Position numbers and translations under genes: made by a program. Of a DNA stretch of 18,283 bases, positions 1 through 8,056 are shown in pieces. Origin of the DNA: Oscillospiraceae bacterium. GTDB lineage: Bacteria > Bacillota > Clostridia > Oscillospirales > CAG-272. The notes beneath the pieces are model-generated. The model ran no database searches. It worked only from the letters and a program-made list of their open reading frames with translations, and was not told where the DNA came from. Location of the stretch: the NCBI GenBank assembly GCA_009779295.1, contig WREN01000010.1, positions 1 to 18,283 of the forward strand, given 5' to 3'. The first letter of the stretch is position 1. Each line of letters opens with the position of its first letter.

Positions 1-209
1 TAAGAAAATCGAACCTCACTCCGTAGCTTGATATTGAAAGGTTTCACAGCCGATTAGATGTTCACGGATTTCCGCCGTTATACGGATAGGATATATTTAT
101 GTATCTGAAACAAAGAGACCGTATTTTTTACGGTAAATTCGGTGGTACCGCGGAGATATTATACCTTCGTCCGAATATGGCTATGCCATGTTCTGATGGA
201 GGTTTTTTA
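1..209 (+). promoter_or_regulatory. T-box riboswitch leader (3' part certain; stem I possibly cut by window edge)
   Basis: The T-box core GGTGGTACCGCGG lies at 141-153. Its TGGT should pair with the NCCA end of an uncharged tRNA, and the T implies discriminator base A. A hairpin matching stem III (ACCGTA 118-123 with TACGGT 129-134) sits just upstream. The antiterminator helix is ATTCGG 137-142 with CCGAAT 171-176, a perfect 6-bp pairing. It shares C171 with the competing terminator and occupies its stem, so the two folds are mutually exclusive. Only about 117 nt precede stem III, so stem I may be incomplete. The stretch GAAAGGTTTCA at 36-46 resembles the 3' side of a specifier loop, with GGT (Gly) or TTC (Phe) as weak candidates, but I do not assign a specifier. 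The leader controls the acyl-CoA synthetase operon starting at 240. Confidence 0.87.
163..208 (+). terminator. T-box intrinsic terminator
   Basis: ACCTTCGTC (163-171) pairs with GATGGAGGT (195-203), counting two G-U wobbles in RNA. Inside is a second perfect stem, ATGGC (177-181) with GCCAT (185-189). A T-run follows at 203-208. Forming this stem removes the 3' strand of the T-box antiterminator, so it is the OFF state of the switch. Confidence 0.85.
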
Positions 210-239
210 ATTTGAAAAATTACTAAAGGAGTTATTATC

Positions 240-1901
240 ATGGAATTTATTGAAAAAACATTAGGCGAATGGATGGATCATATCGCAGATACCCATCCTG
301 ACCGCCCAGCAGTTGTGTTTGATGATATGTTTGAGTATAGGAGAACATATCGGGAATTCAACGACGAATGTAACCGCTACGCTAAAAGTTTGATGGCTTT
401 GGGTATAAAAAAAGGCGACCATGTGGCGATTTGGGCGACCAATTACCCGCAATGGCTGCTCACATTGTTCGCGTCCGCGAAAATCGGCGCGGTACTCGTC
501 ACGGTCAATACGAGTTATAAAATTTACGAGGCGGAATATCTGTTACGTCAATCGGATTCAAAAATGCTCGTTATGTGCGACGGTTATAAAGACGTAAGTT
601 ATGTTGGCATCATGAATGAATTGTGTCCCGAAATCGCGGAAAGCGATCGCTCGGATTTGAATTTAAAACGTCTGCCGTGTTTGAAAACGATTGTAACGAT
701 CGATCAGAATACTTATCCGGGTATGTATAACTGGAATGAACTCGATGCAATGGCTGATACAGTTTCCGATGAAGAATATAATGCGGTAAAAGCGACTTTA
801 ACCTGCCATGATGTTGTCAATATGCAATACACATCCGGCACGACGGGTTTCCCGAAAGGCGTTATGCTCACGCATTACAATATTCTGAACAACGGCAAAA
901 GTATCGGCGACCGCATGAAGTTCACGGAGAACGACAGGCTTTGCATTACCGTGCCGCTGTTCCATTGCTTCGGATTAGTGCTGGCGGTAATGGCGTCAAT
1001 CACGCATGTAACAGCTATGGTACTCGTAAATTATTTCAGTCCTATCAAAGTTTTGAAAACGTTGCAAGCCGAACAGTGCACGGCTCTTCACGGCGTGCCG
1101 ACGATGTTCATCGCCGTACTCGCCCATCCAGATTTTAACACGTTTAAATTTAATTTACGCACGGGAATTATGGCGGGCTCGCCATGTCCGATCAAAGTCA
1201 TGCAGCAGGTTATCGACGAAATGAGCGCGACCGAAATAACAATCGTTTTCGGACAGACGGAATCGTCGCCGGGCTGCACTCAAACGACGACGGACGATAC
1301 TATCGAACACCGTGTCAATTCAGTCGGCAGGGCGTTTGAAGGCGTTGAAACGAAAATCGTCGATCCGGAAACGGGTAAGACATTAGGTCCGGGTACAATC
1401 GGCGAATTTTGTGCGCGTGGGTATAATATCATGAAGGGGTATTACAAAATGCCCGAAGCGACCGCGCAGGTCATCGACGCTGAAGGCTGGCTCCATACCG
1501 GCGACCTCGCGTCCGTGGACGAAGAGGGTTATTATAAGATAACCGGGCGAATTAAAGATATGATAATCCGCGGAGGCGAAAATATTTACCCGAAGGAAAT
1601 CGAGGATTTTATTTACACGCACCCAAAAGTTAAAGACGTGCAGGTGATCGGCGTGCCGAGTAAGCGGTACGGGGAAGAAATTTGTGCTTGCATTATACCC
1701 CATGATAATGTTATAATAACAGAAGATGAAGTCAAAGAATACGTGCAATCGCATATGGCGAAATATAAAACGCCCTCTTATGTGATGTTCGTTGAACAAT
1801 TCCCCATGACGGCGAGCGGTAAGATCCAAAAATTCAAGCTCCGCGAAACGGCAATCGAAACGTTGAGTCTGCATGAAGCGGCAAAAATTGAAACAGCTTA
1901 A
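240..1901 (+). CDS. AMP-forming acyl-CoA synthetase (medium/long-chain, ACSF2/YngI-like)
   Basis: Adenylate-forming ligase, 553 aa, expected to activate a carboxylic acid with ATP and transfer it to CoA in the cytoplasm. ANL-family motifs occur in order: P-loop YTSGTTGFPKG (197-207), GQTE (338-341), GWLHTGD (416-422), hinge region GRIKD (436-440), GGENIYPKEIE (445-455) and the C-terminal catalytic lysine K528 in SGKIQKFK. Length and the GKIQKFKLRE ending resemble ACSF2/YngI-type enzymes more than acetate or aryl ligases, but the acid substrate cannot be read from sequence. The ATG has a strong AAAGGAG ribosome site at 225-231. It is the first gene behind the T-box terminator, so expression should respond to charging of a tRNA. 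The following TIM-barrel gene is 26 nt downstream and probably co-transcribed. Confidence 0.9.
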   Translation: MEFIEKTLGEWMDHIADTHPDRPAVVFDDMFEYRRTYREFNDECNRYAKSLMALGIKKGDHVAIWATNYPQWLLTLFASAKIGAVLVTVNTSYKIYEAEYLLRQSDSKMLVMCDGYKDVSYVGIMNELCPEIAESDRSDLNLKRLPCLKTIVTIDQNTYPGMYNWNELDAMADTVSDEEYNAVKATLTCHDVVNMQYTSGTTGFPKGVMLTHYNILNNGKSIGDRMKFTENDRLCITVPLFHCFGLVLAVMASITHVTAMVLVNYFSPIKVLKTLQAEQCTALHGVPTMFIAVLAHPDFNTFKFNLRTGIMAGSPCPIKVMQQVIDEMSATEITIVFGQTESSPGCTQTTTDDTIEHRVNSVGRAFEGVETKIVDPETGKTLGPGTIGEFCARGYNIMKGYYKMPEATAQVIDAEGWLHTGDLASVDEEGYYKITGRIKDMIIRGGENIYPKEIEDFIYTHPKVKDVQVIGVPSKRYGEEICACIIPHDNVIITEDEVKEYVQSHMAKYKTPSYVMFVEQFPMTASGKIQKFKLRETAIETLSLHEAAKIETA

Positions 1902-1927
1902 CAATAATTAGAAATGAGGTAAATAAT

Positions 1928-2704
1928 ATGAGACTATCTTTTTCAACCCTCGGCTGTCCTGATTGGCAGTTTGAAGATATATTTTCCATTGCATCCGATT
2001 TGGGTTATAACGGTATTGAAATACGCGGTATCGCGGATGAAATATACGCGCCTAAAATTAAAAACATAGAAACGATTAACAATAAATTACAAAAAGCGGG
2101 AATCAAAATCCCGATTCTCACTTCCGGAGCGTATCTCGCGGATAATCCCGATATCGGCGAAGCGTATAAAGAAATCGAGGATTACGCGAAGTTGGCACAG
2201 AAGCTCGGAATTAAATATATCCGCGTGATGGGTGAGAAAACACCTGAACCGATTTGTCCCGATGATATTCTCTTTCATTTCAAAGCCCTGTGTGAAATTA
2301 CTAAAACTTACGGCGTGGAATTATTAATAGAAACTAACGGTTTTCTCGCGGATTCAACGGTTATGAGAGATTTCATCGCGGGCTTTGAAAACTGCGGAGT
2401 ATTGTGGGATGTGCATCATACCGTTAGATATTTTCAAGAAACCCCCGCTTATACCGTGAAAAACATCGGCAAATTCATAAAACATACGCATATTAAAGAT
2501 TCTGTAGTCGGAAGGAACGGCAAGCTGACGTATATGCTCACCGGTTACGGCGATATACCTATCGAAGAAGCCGTCAGAGAACTTAAAAACATCGGCTATG
2601 ACGGATATTATTCCTACGAATGGGTCAAACGGTGGGCAAATGAACTCGCCGAGCCGGGCGTGGCGTTTTATCAGTACATCATTTACATGAAAGATTTAGA
2701 ATGA
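1928..2704 (+). CDS. Sugar phosphate isomerase/epimerase-like TIM-barrel protein (AP endonuclease 2 / xylose isomerase-like fold)
   Basis: 258 aa. The N-terminus MRLSFSTLGCPDW and GYNGIEIRG (26-34) are typical of the cytoplasmic xylose-isomerase-like TIM-barrel superfamily, which isomerises or epimerises sugars, inosose or hydroxypyruvate. Candidate divalent-metal ligands, one per strand end, are E135 (LIETNG), D161 (LWDVHH), H186/H188 (KHTHIKD) and E231 (SYEW), so the metal site looks intact. Substrate is unknown. A GAGGT ribosome site at 1916-1920 lies 7 nt before the ATG. The stop overlaps the next start as ATGA (2701-2704), a sign of translational coupling in the T-box-controlled operon. 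No sugar kinase or dehydrogenase accompanies it in the window. Confidence 0.82.
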   Translation: MRLSFSTLGCPDWQFEDIFSIASDLGYNGIEIRGIADEIYAPKIKNIETINNKLQKAGIKIPILTSGAYLADNPDIGEAYKEIEDYAKLAQKLGIKYIRVMGEKTPEPICPDDILFHFKALCEITKTYGVELLIETNGFLADSTVMRDFIAGFENCGVLWDVHHTVRYFQETPAYTVKNIGKFIKHTHIKDSVVGRNGKLTYMLTGYGDIPIEEAVRELKNIGYDGYYSYEWVKRWANELAEPGVAFYQYIIYMKDLE

Positions 2705-3660
2705 TTGACGTTTGGACAAAATTACAACGCGCCGTTAAACCCATCGTTCTATACGGCATGGGCAACGGCGCGGATAAAATTTTAGCGATGTTTGAACGAT
2801 ACGGTATCAAAGTTTCAGGCTTTTTCGCGAGCGATGAATTCGTGAGAGGGCAAGTCTTTCACGGGTTTAAAGTGCTGACTTATGCGCAAACGTGCGAATT
2901 GTACGACGATTTTATCATCGTACTGGCGTTCGCTACGTCGCGCCCGGAAGTGTTGGAGCGGATTTACGCGCTTGCGGAGAAGCATGAGTTCTATGCGCCA
3001 GATGTTCCTGTCGTAGGCGATGAGACGTTTGAGTATGATTATACTGTAAGAGAATTATTGGCTGACGATTGGTCGCGTCATGTTTTCGACAATATAATAA
3101 ATTTCAAATTGAGCGGCGATATATCATATTTGAAAAACGCAGAAACGAATGACAGATCGGAATTTTTAAAGAATTACGAATCCTACGCAGACCTCGGTGC
3201 TTATACTGGCGATACGATTATAAACGCGCAAAAGATTATCGCATTTGAGCCTGATATTAAAAATTACAATAAACTTATCCAAAACCCGAACATCACCGCA
3301 TATAATATCGCGGCGTGGAGCCACAAAACGGATCTGCCGTTTGATACACGCGGCGGTCGCAATTCAAGGATCGGCGGCACTAATGTTGTTCAAGCCGATT
3401 CGCTTGACAATATCCTAAACGGTGAAAGTATTGATTACATCAAGTACGACGTTGAGGGCGCGGAATATGAAGCGCTGACAGGATCTATTGACACGATAAA
3501 AAAATATTCGCCGGATTTGGCGGTTTCGTTATACCATCGTTCCGGCGATATTTTTAAATTGGTTCTGTATGTTCACGAGTTGAATCCCGCGTATAAATTA
3601 TATATGCGCAAATTCCCTTATGTTCCCGCGTGGGATTTGAATTTATTTGCGATTAACTAA
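2701..3660 (+). CDS. FkbM-family SAM-dependent methyltransferase with N-terminal Rossmann-like domain
   Basis: 319 aa. The C-terminal half carries FkbM methyltransferase features: SAM-binding YADLGAYTGDT (162-172), acidic loop IIAFEPD (179-185), ADSLDN (232-237) and IKYDVEGAE (247-255). FkbM enzymes O-methylate glycans, polyketides and other small molecules. The first ~105 residues form a separate alpha/beta region with a glycine-rich turn, LYGMGNGADKI (17-27), like domains that precede sugar-modifying enzymes. The acceptor is unknown. Translation probably restarts at the ATGA overlap with the isomerase gene. The last 8 bp overlap the 3' end of the convergent lipoprotein gene, so no separate terminator lies between them. 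Confidence 0.85.
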   Translation: MIDVWTKLQRAVKPIVLYGMGNGADKILAMFERYGIKVSGFFASDEFVRGQVFHGFKVLTYAQTCELYDDFIIVLAFATSRPEVLERIYALAEKHEFYAPDVPVVGDETFEYDYTVRELLADDWSRHVFDNIINFKLSGDISYLKNAETNDRSEFLKNYESYADLGAYTGDTIINAQKIIAFEPDIKNYNKLIQNPNITAYNIAAWSHKTDLPFDTRGGRNSRIGGTNVVQADSLDNILNGESIDYIKYDVEGAEYEALTGSIDTIKKYSPDLAVSLYHRSGDIFKLVLYVHELNPAYKLYMRKFPYVPAWDLNLFAIN

Positions 3661-4210
3661 CGTAGTTGACCTCAATTTCAGCTTTTAATGTATCAACAAG
3701 CACATTGTTTATGTTCGTGACAAAATAATATACATATTTGCCTTTCGTTTCGACGACGGCATTTTTTGCTTTCTGCAATTCTTCCGGTTTATAACCATGC
3801 GCGTTGTTTTCAAGCGTTTTGACACGCTCTTTCAAAAAGTTTACGACTTTCTCCGTGTCGGTTATATCGCCGACTTTGAATATTCCCATCTCCGTGGAAA
3901 CACCTTCCATTGAAGTCCAGAACGAATAACTTTCAACTACGTCAAAATCATTTGTGCCGTCTAATTTTCCGAAAAATATTGAAATCTGCCCTTCAGATAA
4001 CCTTCCGTCTTCTTCCGACGCATCGCTGTTGTATAACAGTCCGTCTTCGAGATATACCATCTTGTCAACGACTTCTTTTTCGGGAATAACGGCTCCGATG
4101 ATTTTCGCCATAATTGCCGACGGAACGGCTGTCGATTCTTTTTCACCCGCGCAGGATGCGAATATAGTTATTAAGAGTATTAATGCAATTGATATTTTTA
4201 AAAATTTCAT
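3653..4210 (-). CDS. DUF4358-like lipoprotein
   Basis: 185 aa from the ATG at 4210. The frame is open further upstream to 4288, but the residues there run through the end of the preceding gene and show no signal. The internal ATG follows an AAGGAG ribosome site at a normal distance and begins a lipoprotein signal peptide with lipobox FASC (Cys20). The mature part has IGAVIPEKE near 38-46, EMGIFKV (107-113), a helix around 118-135 and KGKYVYYF (156-163), a pattern I associate with DUF4358 proteins of Clostridia. Biochemical function is not known. It lies 13 nt after the DHHW-family gene ending at 4224 and should share its transcript, suggesting work at the cell surface with that protein. Confidence 0.72.
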   Translation of the reverse strand: MKFLKISIALILLITIFASCAGEKESTAVPSAIMAKIIGAVIPEKEVVDKMVYLEDGLLYNSDASEEDGRLSEGQISIFFGKLDGTNDFDVVESYSFWTSMEGVSTEMGIFKVGDITDTEKVVNFLKERVKTLENNAHGYKPEELQKAKNAVVETKGKYVYYFVTNINNVLVDTLKAEIEVNYVS

Positions 4211-4223
4211 TTGGTTTTTCTCC

Positions 4224-6086
4224 TTATTTAAATTTGAACATCGTTGGCACCAATGTATATATTGTCGGGTTATATAAAAACAATACAAGGTCGAAATCGT
4301 TTTTGGTCGCGTATCCGGTTAATGTGTCGAGACTGTATGCGCGGATGTCGAATATTTCGAGCCTTTTGAAATTCAGCGACATATAGCAATTGAACGGATT
4401 CGCGAACGAATCTTTGACGACAAGCACTTTTTTATCCGAATAACCGTCGAAGTTTTCGATTATAACGAGCGGCCTGTCCCCGGTAAGATACGCCAGATAC
4501 CTGTTAAACGCACCCGGGTCGTCGCCCTGCATCGGGCTTTGGTCGTATACGGCGTCGTAGAATGTTCCCTGCGCTACCGTCAGACGTCCGTTATCGTTAT
4601 ATGTCGTTTTGAAGTTTGTTTCCGCGTTGTTGTTGGGATATATCAACGTGAAATTATCTATTCCGACGAAATGCTGATTATATTGCGATCCGTGATGGCT
4701 GAAATAAAAATGCTCATACACGTCAAACGTGAAATTATCCCTGTTTGTGTTAATATTGTCAGGGTTTACGTCCCATTTCCATTCATCTCGCAGGAAATTT
4801 ATTACTTTCGAATACCCCCAAAACGCCGTATCTCCCGTCCAATGGTGGTCGGTTTTATAGAAAATTGTATCGTTCGGCAACTCTTTGACTACATCAACCC
4901 GCAAATCCATGTAGTTTACATTGTTTTCTTTCAGTCCTGCGAGGAATTTATCGGCAGTATCGTTTGTGTAATCAAAAATCCCCGGCGGAAACAATGAAAC
5001 TCCTCTTAGGACTTTAAACGGCGCCTGCACGAACATCAATTCCGTACCTTTCGCCGCAAGCGTATCGCGGAGTTCAACGATATTCTTTATGAATGCAGAT
5101 ACGTCAACGTCCCCGTAAATGACTTGAAAATGCCTGGTACTGTCTTTAATAGGCAGAGACGAGTTGTCGGCTTCGTAAACTTGGTTGACTACATCCTTGC
5201 CTTTATTAAACGCCGGATAAGTGCCGTTCGGATTCAACAGCGTTATACATAAATCATATGCAGTAGTCGAGCGAACCATCGAAATTATTGTTTCGCCTGT
5301 GAAATTTCTAACATCATACGCGATTACCCTTTCGAAATTATCCGCGAACATCGCCAGAATCGACAGATCGTCGAGATTGTGAACTACAACGATACTCGCG
5401 CCTTTGCCGTAACCGTTGTCGCATGAAATATTCGTCGTCATTTGATCGGGTTTGAGGTTTTGGAAAATAATCTCGCTGTATTTGCCCGTAACCGCCGGAA
5501 CGTTACCGCCGTCGCCGTAATACCGCGTCCGGTAGTCGTAATCGTTTGCGGGCATATAATATGTATAATCTTCATCCGTTACTAACTTGTAATACGAATC
5601 ACTATCAACCGCGGAACCGTTTAACAACAAGCTGTAATAATCCGGCATCAATTGCACGATTTGTTTCATAATCTCTAAGTAGCCGGCGGCGTTGATTGCG
5701 TTACTGTTCTTGTAAAAATAGTTTTCCGGCGAATCTTTGAAAATATCGGTGAGGTCGAGAACATCTACAAATTCATCCTCAAGGAAATCGTAAATTACTT
5801 TGAGATTATCCTGTGTGTAATCGTTTTCAATGCCGAAACTCGTGTTCTTATCCGGCATCTTCACATACAACAAAGGAACGCGGTTATTGTATAACGCGTA
5901 ATATAGGTTTTTAATATCCAAAACTTTGGCGGATAAATCCGCTTTTTGGTAAGGCTCGAATATGTATCCTTCGGCTGATCTCTGAATATCTCCGGTTTCC
6001 GCGCCTTCTCCGCGCAATGTTTGATTTCCGCATGAAGTTATTAAAACTGATAAAAAAATTATGAATATAAGAAGTTTTAATTTCAA
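4224..6086 (-). CDS. DHHW/SGNH-family lipoprotein (AlgX-like esterase/acyltransferase fold), paralogue 1
   Basis: 620 aa, starting at TTG 6086 behind a G-rich ribosome site (GGGGG). The signal peptide ends in lipobox ITSC (Cys19), so it is membrane-anchored outside the cell. The C-terminal half has the D413-H-H-W416 motif in KTDHHWTGD and a candidate nucleophile S560 in VVKDSFAN. These are the hallmarks of DHHW/AlgX/AlgJ-like SGNH proteins, which act on acyl groups of surface polysaccharides. The N-terminal half looks like a worn second copy: YKNSNAI (125-131) aligns with the DHHW segment and VVHNLDD (234-240) with the serine segment. This makes the protein much longer than a single-domain DHHW protein. 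No MBOAT acyltransferase is encoded nearby. The DUF4358-like gene follows in the same direction. Confidence 0.8.
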   Translation of the reverse strand: MKLKLLIFIIFLSVLITSCGNQTLRGEGAETGDIQRSAEGYIFEPYQKADLSAKVLDIKNLYYALYNNRVPLLYVKMPDKNTSFGIENDYTQDNLKVIYDFLEDEFVDVLDLTDIFKDSPENYFYKNSNAINAAGYLEIMKQIVQLMPDYYSLLLNGSAVDSDSYYKLVTDEDYTYYMPANDYDYRTRYYGDGGNVPAVTGKYSEIIFQNLKPDQMTTNISCDNGYGKGASIVVVHNLDDLSILAMFADNFERVIAYDVRNFTGETIISMVRSTTAYDLCITLLNPNGTYPAFNKGKDVVNQVYEADNSSLPIKDSTRHFQVIYGDVDVSAFIKNIVELRDTLAAKGTELMFVQAPFKVLRGVSLFPPGIFDYTNDTADKFLAGLKENNVNYMDLRVDVVKELPNDTIFYKTDHHWTGDTAFWGYSKVINFLRDEWKWDVNPDNINTNRDNFTFDVYEHFYFSHHGSQYNQHFVGIDNFTLIYPNNNAETNFKTTYNDNGRLTVAQGTFYDAVYDQSPMQGDDPGAFNRYLAYLTGDRPLVIIENFDGYSDKKVLVVKDSFANPFNCYMSLNFKRLEIFDIRAYSLDTLTGYATKNDFDLVLFLYNPTIYTLVPTMFKFK

Positions 6087-6101
6087 ATTTTATTCCCCCA
6101 T

Positions 6102-6157
6102 AAAAAAAGCTGACTATATTATACCGCTTATAAACAGTTTTGTCAACTTAGTCAGCT
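6102..6157 (-). terminator. Terminator-like inverted repeat enclosing a promoter (copy 1)
   Basis: AGCTGACTA (6108-6116) and TAGTCAGCT (6149-6157) form a perfect 9-bp stem with a 32-nt loop. On the minus strand a T-tract follows the stem at 6107-6102. It starts 12 nt after the stop of DHHW paralogue 2, so it fits as that gene's terminator. Its loop holds the promoter of the next gene. The large loop makes the terminator reading weaker than the promoter reading; an operator is the alternative. Confidence 0.6.
6118..6146 (-). promoter_or_regulatory. Consensus sigma-A promoter for DHHW paralogue 1
   Basis: On the minus strand TTGACA (6146-6141) and TATAAT (6123-6118) are separated by exactly 17 bp, a perfect consensus. 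Transcription should start near 6111, giving a leader of about 25 nt before the TTG at 6086. The promoter lies between the two arms of an inverted repeat (see the terminator entry). Confidence 0.88.
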
Positions 6158-6168
6158 ATATTTTTTAT

Positions 6169-8040
6169 TTATTTAAATTTGAATATTCCCGGAGTTGATA
6201 TATATATTGACGGGTTATACAGAAACAATGCAAGGTCGTAATCACGTTTGGTGACGAATTCTGTTAATGTGTCAAGGGTGTAAAGGCGGACATCGATTAT
6301 ATCAAAATGCTTGAAATTCAATGACAAATAGCAGTTGAACGAATTTGCAAACGAATCTTTCACGACAAGAACCTTTTTATCTGACAAGCCGTCGAAATTT
6401 TCGATTGTTATAAGAGGACTGTTTCCGCTGAGGTAGGCTAAATACCTATTGTAGTTGTAATCGTCTACTTGAACCGGATATTTATCGTATACGGCGTCGT
6501 AGTATGTGCCCTGCACTACCGTAAGCCTGCCGTTATCATTGTATGTCGTTTTGAAATGCGTATCCGCGTTGTTTTTAGGATATATCAACGAAAATTTATC
6601 TAATCCGATAAAATGCGCATTATAAGATTGTGCGAAATGGCTTAAATAAAAATGTTCATACTCTTCAAAAATAAAATTATCTCTGTCTGTAAAAATATTG
6701 TCGGGATTTACATCCCATTTCCATTCGTCGCGCAGGAAATTTATAACTTTCGTATATCCCCAGAACGCCGTGTCTCCCGTCCAATGGTTGTCGTTTTTGT
6801 AGAAGATTTCCGAGAGAGGCACTTCCTTGACTACATCTATACGTAAATCCATATAGTTTACGTTGTTTTCTTTCAAGCCCGCAAGGAACTTATCTGCGGC
6901 GTCGTTCGTGTAATCGACAATCCCTGCGGGTAATACCGTTATCCCTCTCAGTACTTTAAACGGCGCTTGAACGAACAGCACTTCCGTTCCTTTCGCCGTA
7001 ACTGCGTCACGGAACTCAACCATATTCTTTATGTACAATGATACGTCAACTTCTTCGTAGACGACTTGAAGCAGCCTGTTGTTGTCTTTGATGGGTATAT
7101 TTGAATTATCCGCTTCGTAGACCTGATTCACTACATCCCTGCCTTTGTTGAACGCCGGATAGCTGCCATTCGGGTTCAGCAATGTTATACACAACTCATA
7201 CGAGGTAGTTGAACGAATCAAAGAAATAACCGTTTCGCCAGTGAAGTTTCTAACATCGTACGCGATAACTTTGTCGAAATTGTCGGCAAACATTGCAAGA
7301 ATCGATAAATCGTCGAGATTGTGGACTACGATTACATTTGCGCCTTTGCCGTAGCCGTTGTCGCATGAGATATTCGTCGTCATTTGATCCGGAGCAAGTT
7401 TTTGGAAAATAATTTCGTCGTATTTGCCTGATACCGCCGGAACGTTGCCGCTGTTGCCGTAATATCGCGTGCGGTAGTCGTAATCGTTCGCAGGCGCGAA
7501 ATATGTATAGTCCTCTTTGTATTCGGCCTGCACTGTTACGGATTTGTAGTACGAAGCATTGTCAACCGCAGAACCGTTCAGCAACAAGCTGTAATAATCC
7601 GGCATCAATTGCACTATTCGCTTCATAATCTCCAGATTACCGGCGGCGTTGATAGCGTTATTGTGCTTGTAAAAATAATCTTCCGGCGAATCTTTGAAGA
7701 TTTCGGAGAGGTCAAGAACGTCAACGAACTCATCTTCGAGTAAGTCGTATATTACTTTCAGGTTCTCCTGCGTGTAGTCGTTATCAATACCGAAACTCGT
7801 GTTTTTATCCGGCAGTTTTACGTATAACATCGGCACGCGGTTGGTGTATAAGGCATAATACAAATTTTTAATATCCAGTGCTTTGGCGGATAAATCCGCT
7901 TTTTGATAAGGCTCAAATATATATCCTTCTTCAGATTGTTGGATATCTCCGGTTTCCGCGCCTTCACCGCTCGGTGTTTGGTTGCCGCATGACGACAGTA
8001 ATAATATAAAAAGTAAAATTATTAAAAATTTTAATTTCAA
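6169..8040 (-). CDS. DHHW/SGNH-family lipoprotein, paralogue 2
   Basis: 623 aa, TTG start at 8040 with a GGGGG ribosome site, as in its neighbour. The lipoprotein signal ends at LSSC (Cys18). It aligns with paralogue 1 from end to end, with most residues identical by eye and one short insertion near 168-175 (VTVQAEYKED). The family motif reads D417-N-H-W420 instead of DHHW; the acid, second histidine and tryptophan shared with AlgX-like proteins remain, and the candidate nucleophile is S563 in KDSFANS. The N-terminal half again carries a degenerate copy (YKHNNAI at 124-130, VVHNLDD at 238-244). It has its own consensus promoter at 8072-8100. Presumed role: extracytoplasmic acyl transfer or de-acylation on a surface polymer, with substrate unknown. 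Confidence 0.8.
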   Translation of the reverse strand: MKLKFLIILLFILLLSSCGNQTPSGEGAETGDIQQSEEGYIFEPYQKADLSAKALDIKNLYYALYTNRVPMLYVKLPDKNTSFGIDNDYTQENLKVIYDLLEDEFVDVLDLSEIFKDSPEDYFYKHNNAINAAGNLEIMKRIVQLMPDYYSLLLNGSAVDNASYYKSVTVQAEYKEDYTYFAPANDYDYRTRYYGNSGNVPAVSGKYDEIIFQKLAPDQMTTNISCDNGYGKGANVIVVHNLDDLSILAMFADNFDKVIAYDVRNFTGETVISLIRSTTSYELCITLLNPNGSYPAFNKGRDVVNQVYEADNSNIPIKDNNRLLQVVYEEVDVSLYIKNMVEFRDAVTAKGTEVLFVQAPFKVLRGITVLPAGIVDYTNDAADKFLAGLKENNVNYMDLRIDVVKEVPLSEIFYKNDNHWTGDTAFWGYTKVINFLRDEWKWDVNPDNIFTDRDNFIFEEYEHFYLSHFAQSYNAHFIGLDKFSLIYPKNNADTHFKTTYNDNGRLTVVQGTYYDAVYDKYPVQVDDYNYNRYLAYLSGNSPLITIENFDGLSDKKVLVVKDSFANSFNCYLSLNFKHFDIIDVRLYTLDTLTEFVTKRDYDLALFLYNPSIYISTPGIFKFK

Positions 8041-8056
8041 AACAAAATTCCCCCAT

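Noticed and set aside
1383..1904. Minus-strand open frame of 173 codons
   Set aside because: Antisense shadow of the acyl-CoA synthetase gene, whose motifs are clear on the plus strand.
4211..4288. Longer N-terminus for the DUF4358-like lipoprotein
   Set aside because: The extra 26 residues overlap the preceding gene and would bury the lipoprotein signal; the ATG at 4210 has a proper ribosome site.
6102..6157. Invertible (phase-variable) promoter flanked by inverted repeats
   Set aside because: The enclosed segment is only about 32 bp and both copies have the same orientation. Site-specific inversion switches normally enclose longer segments, and no recombinase gene is nearby.
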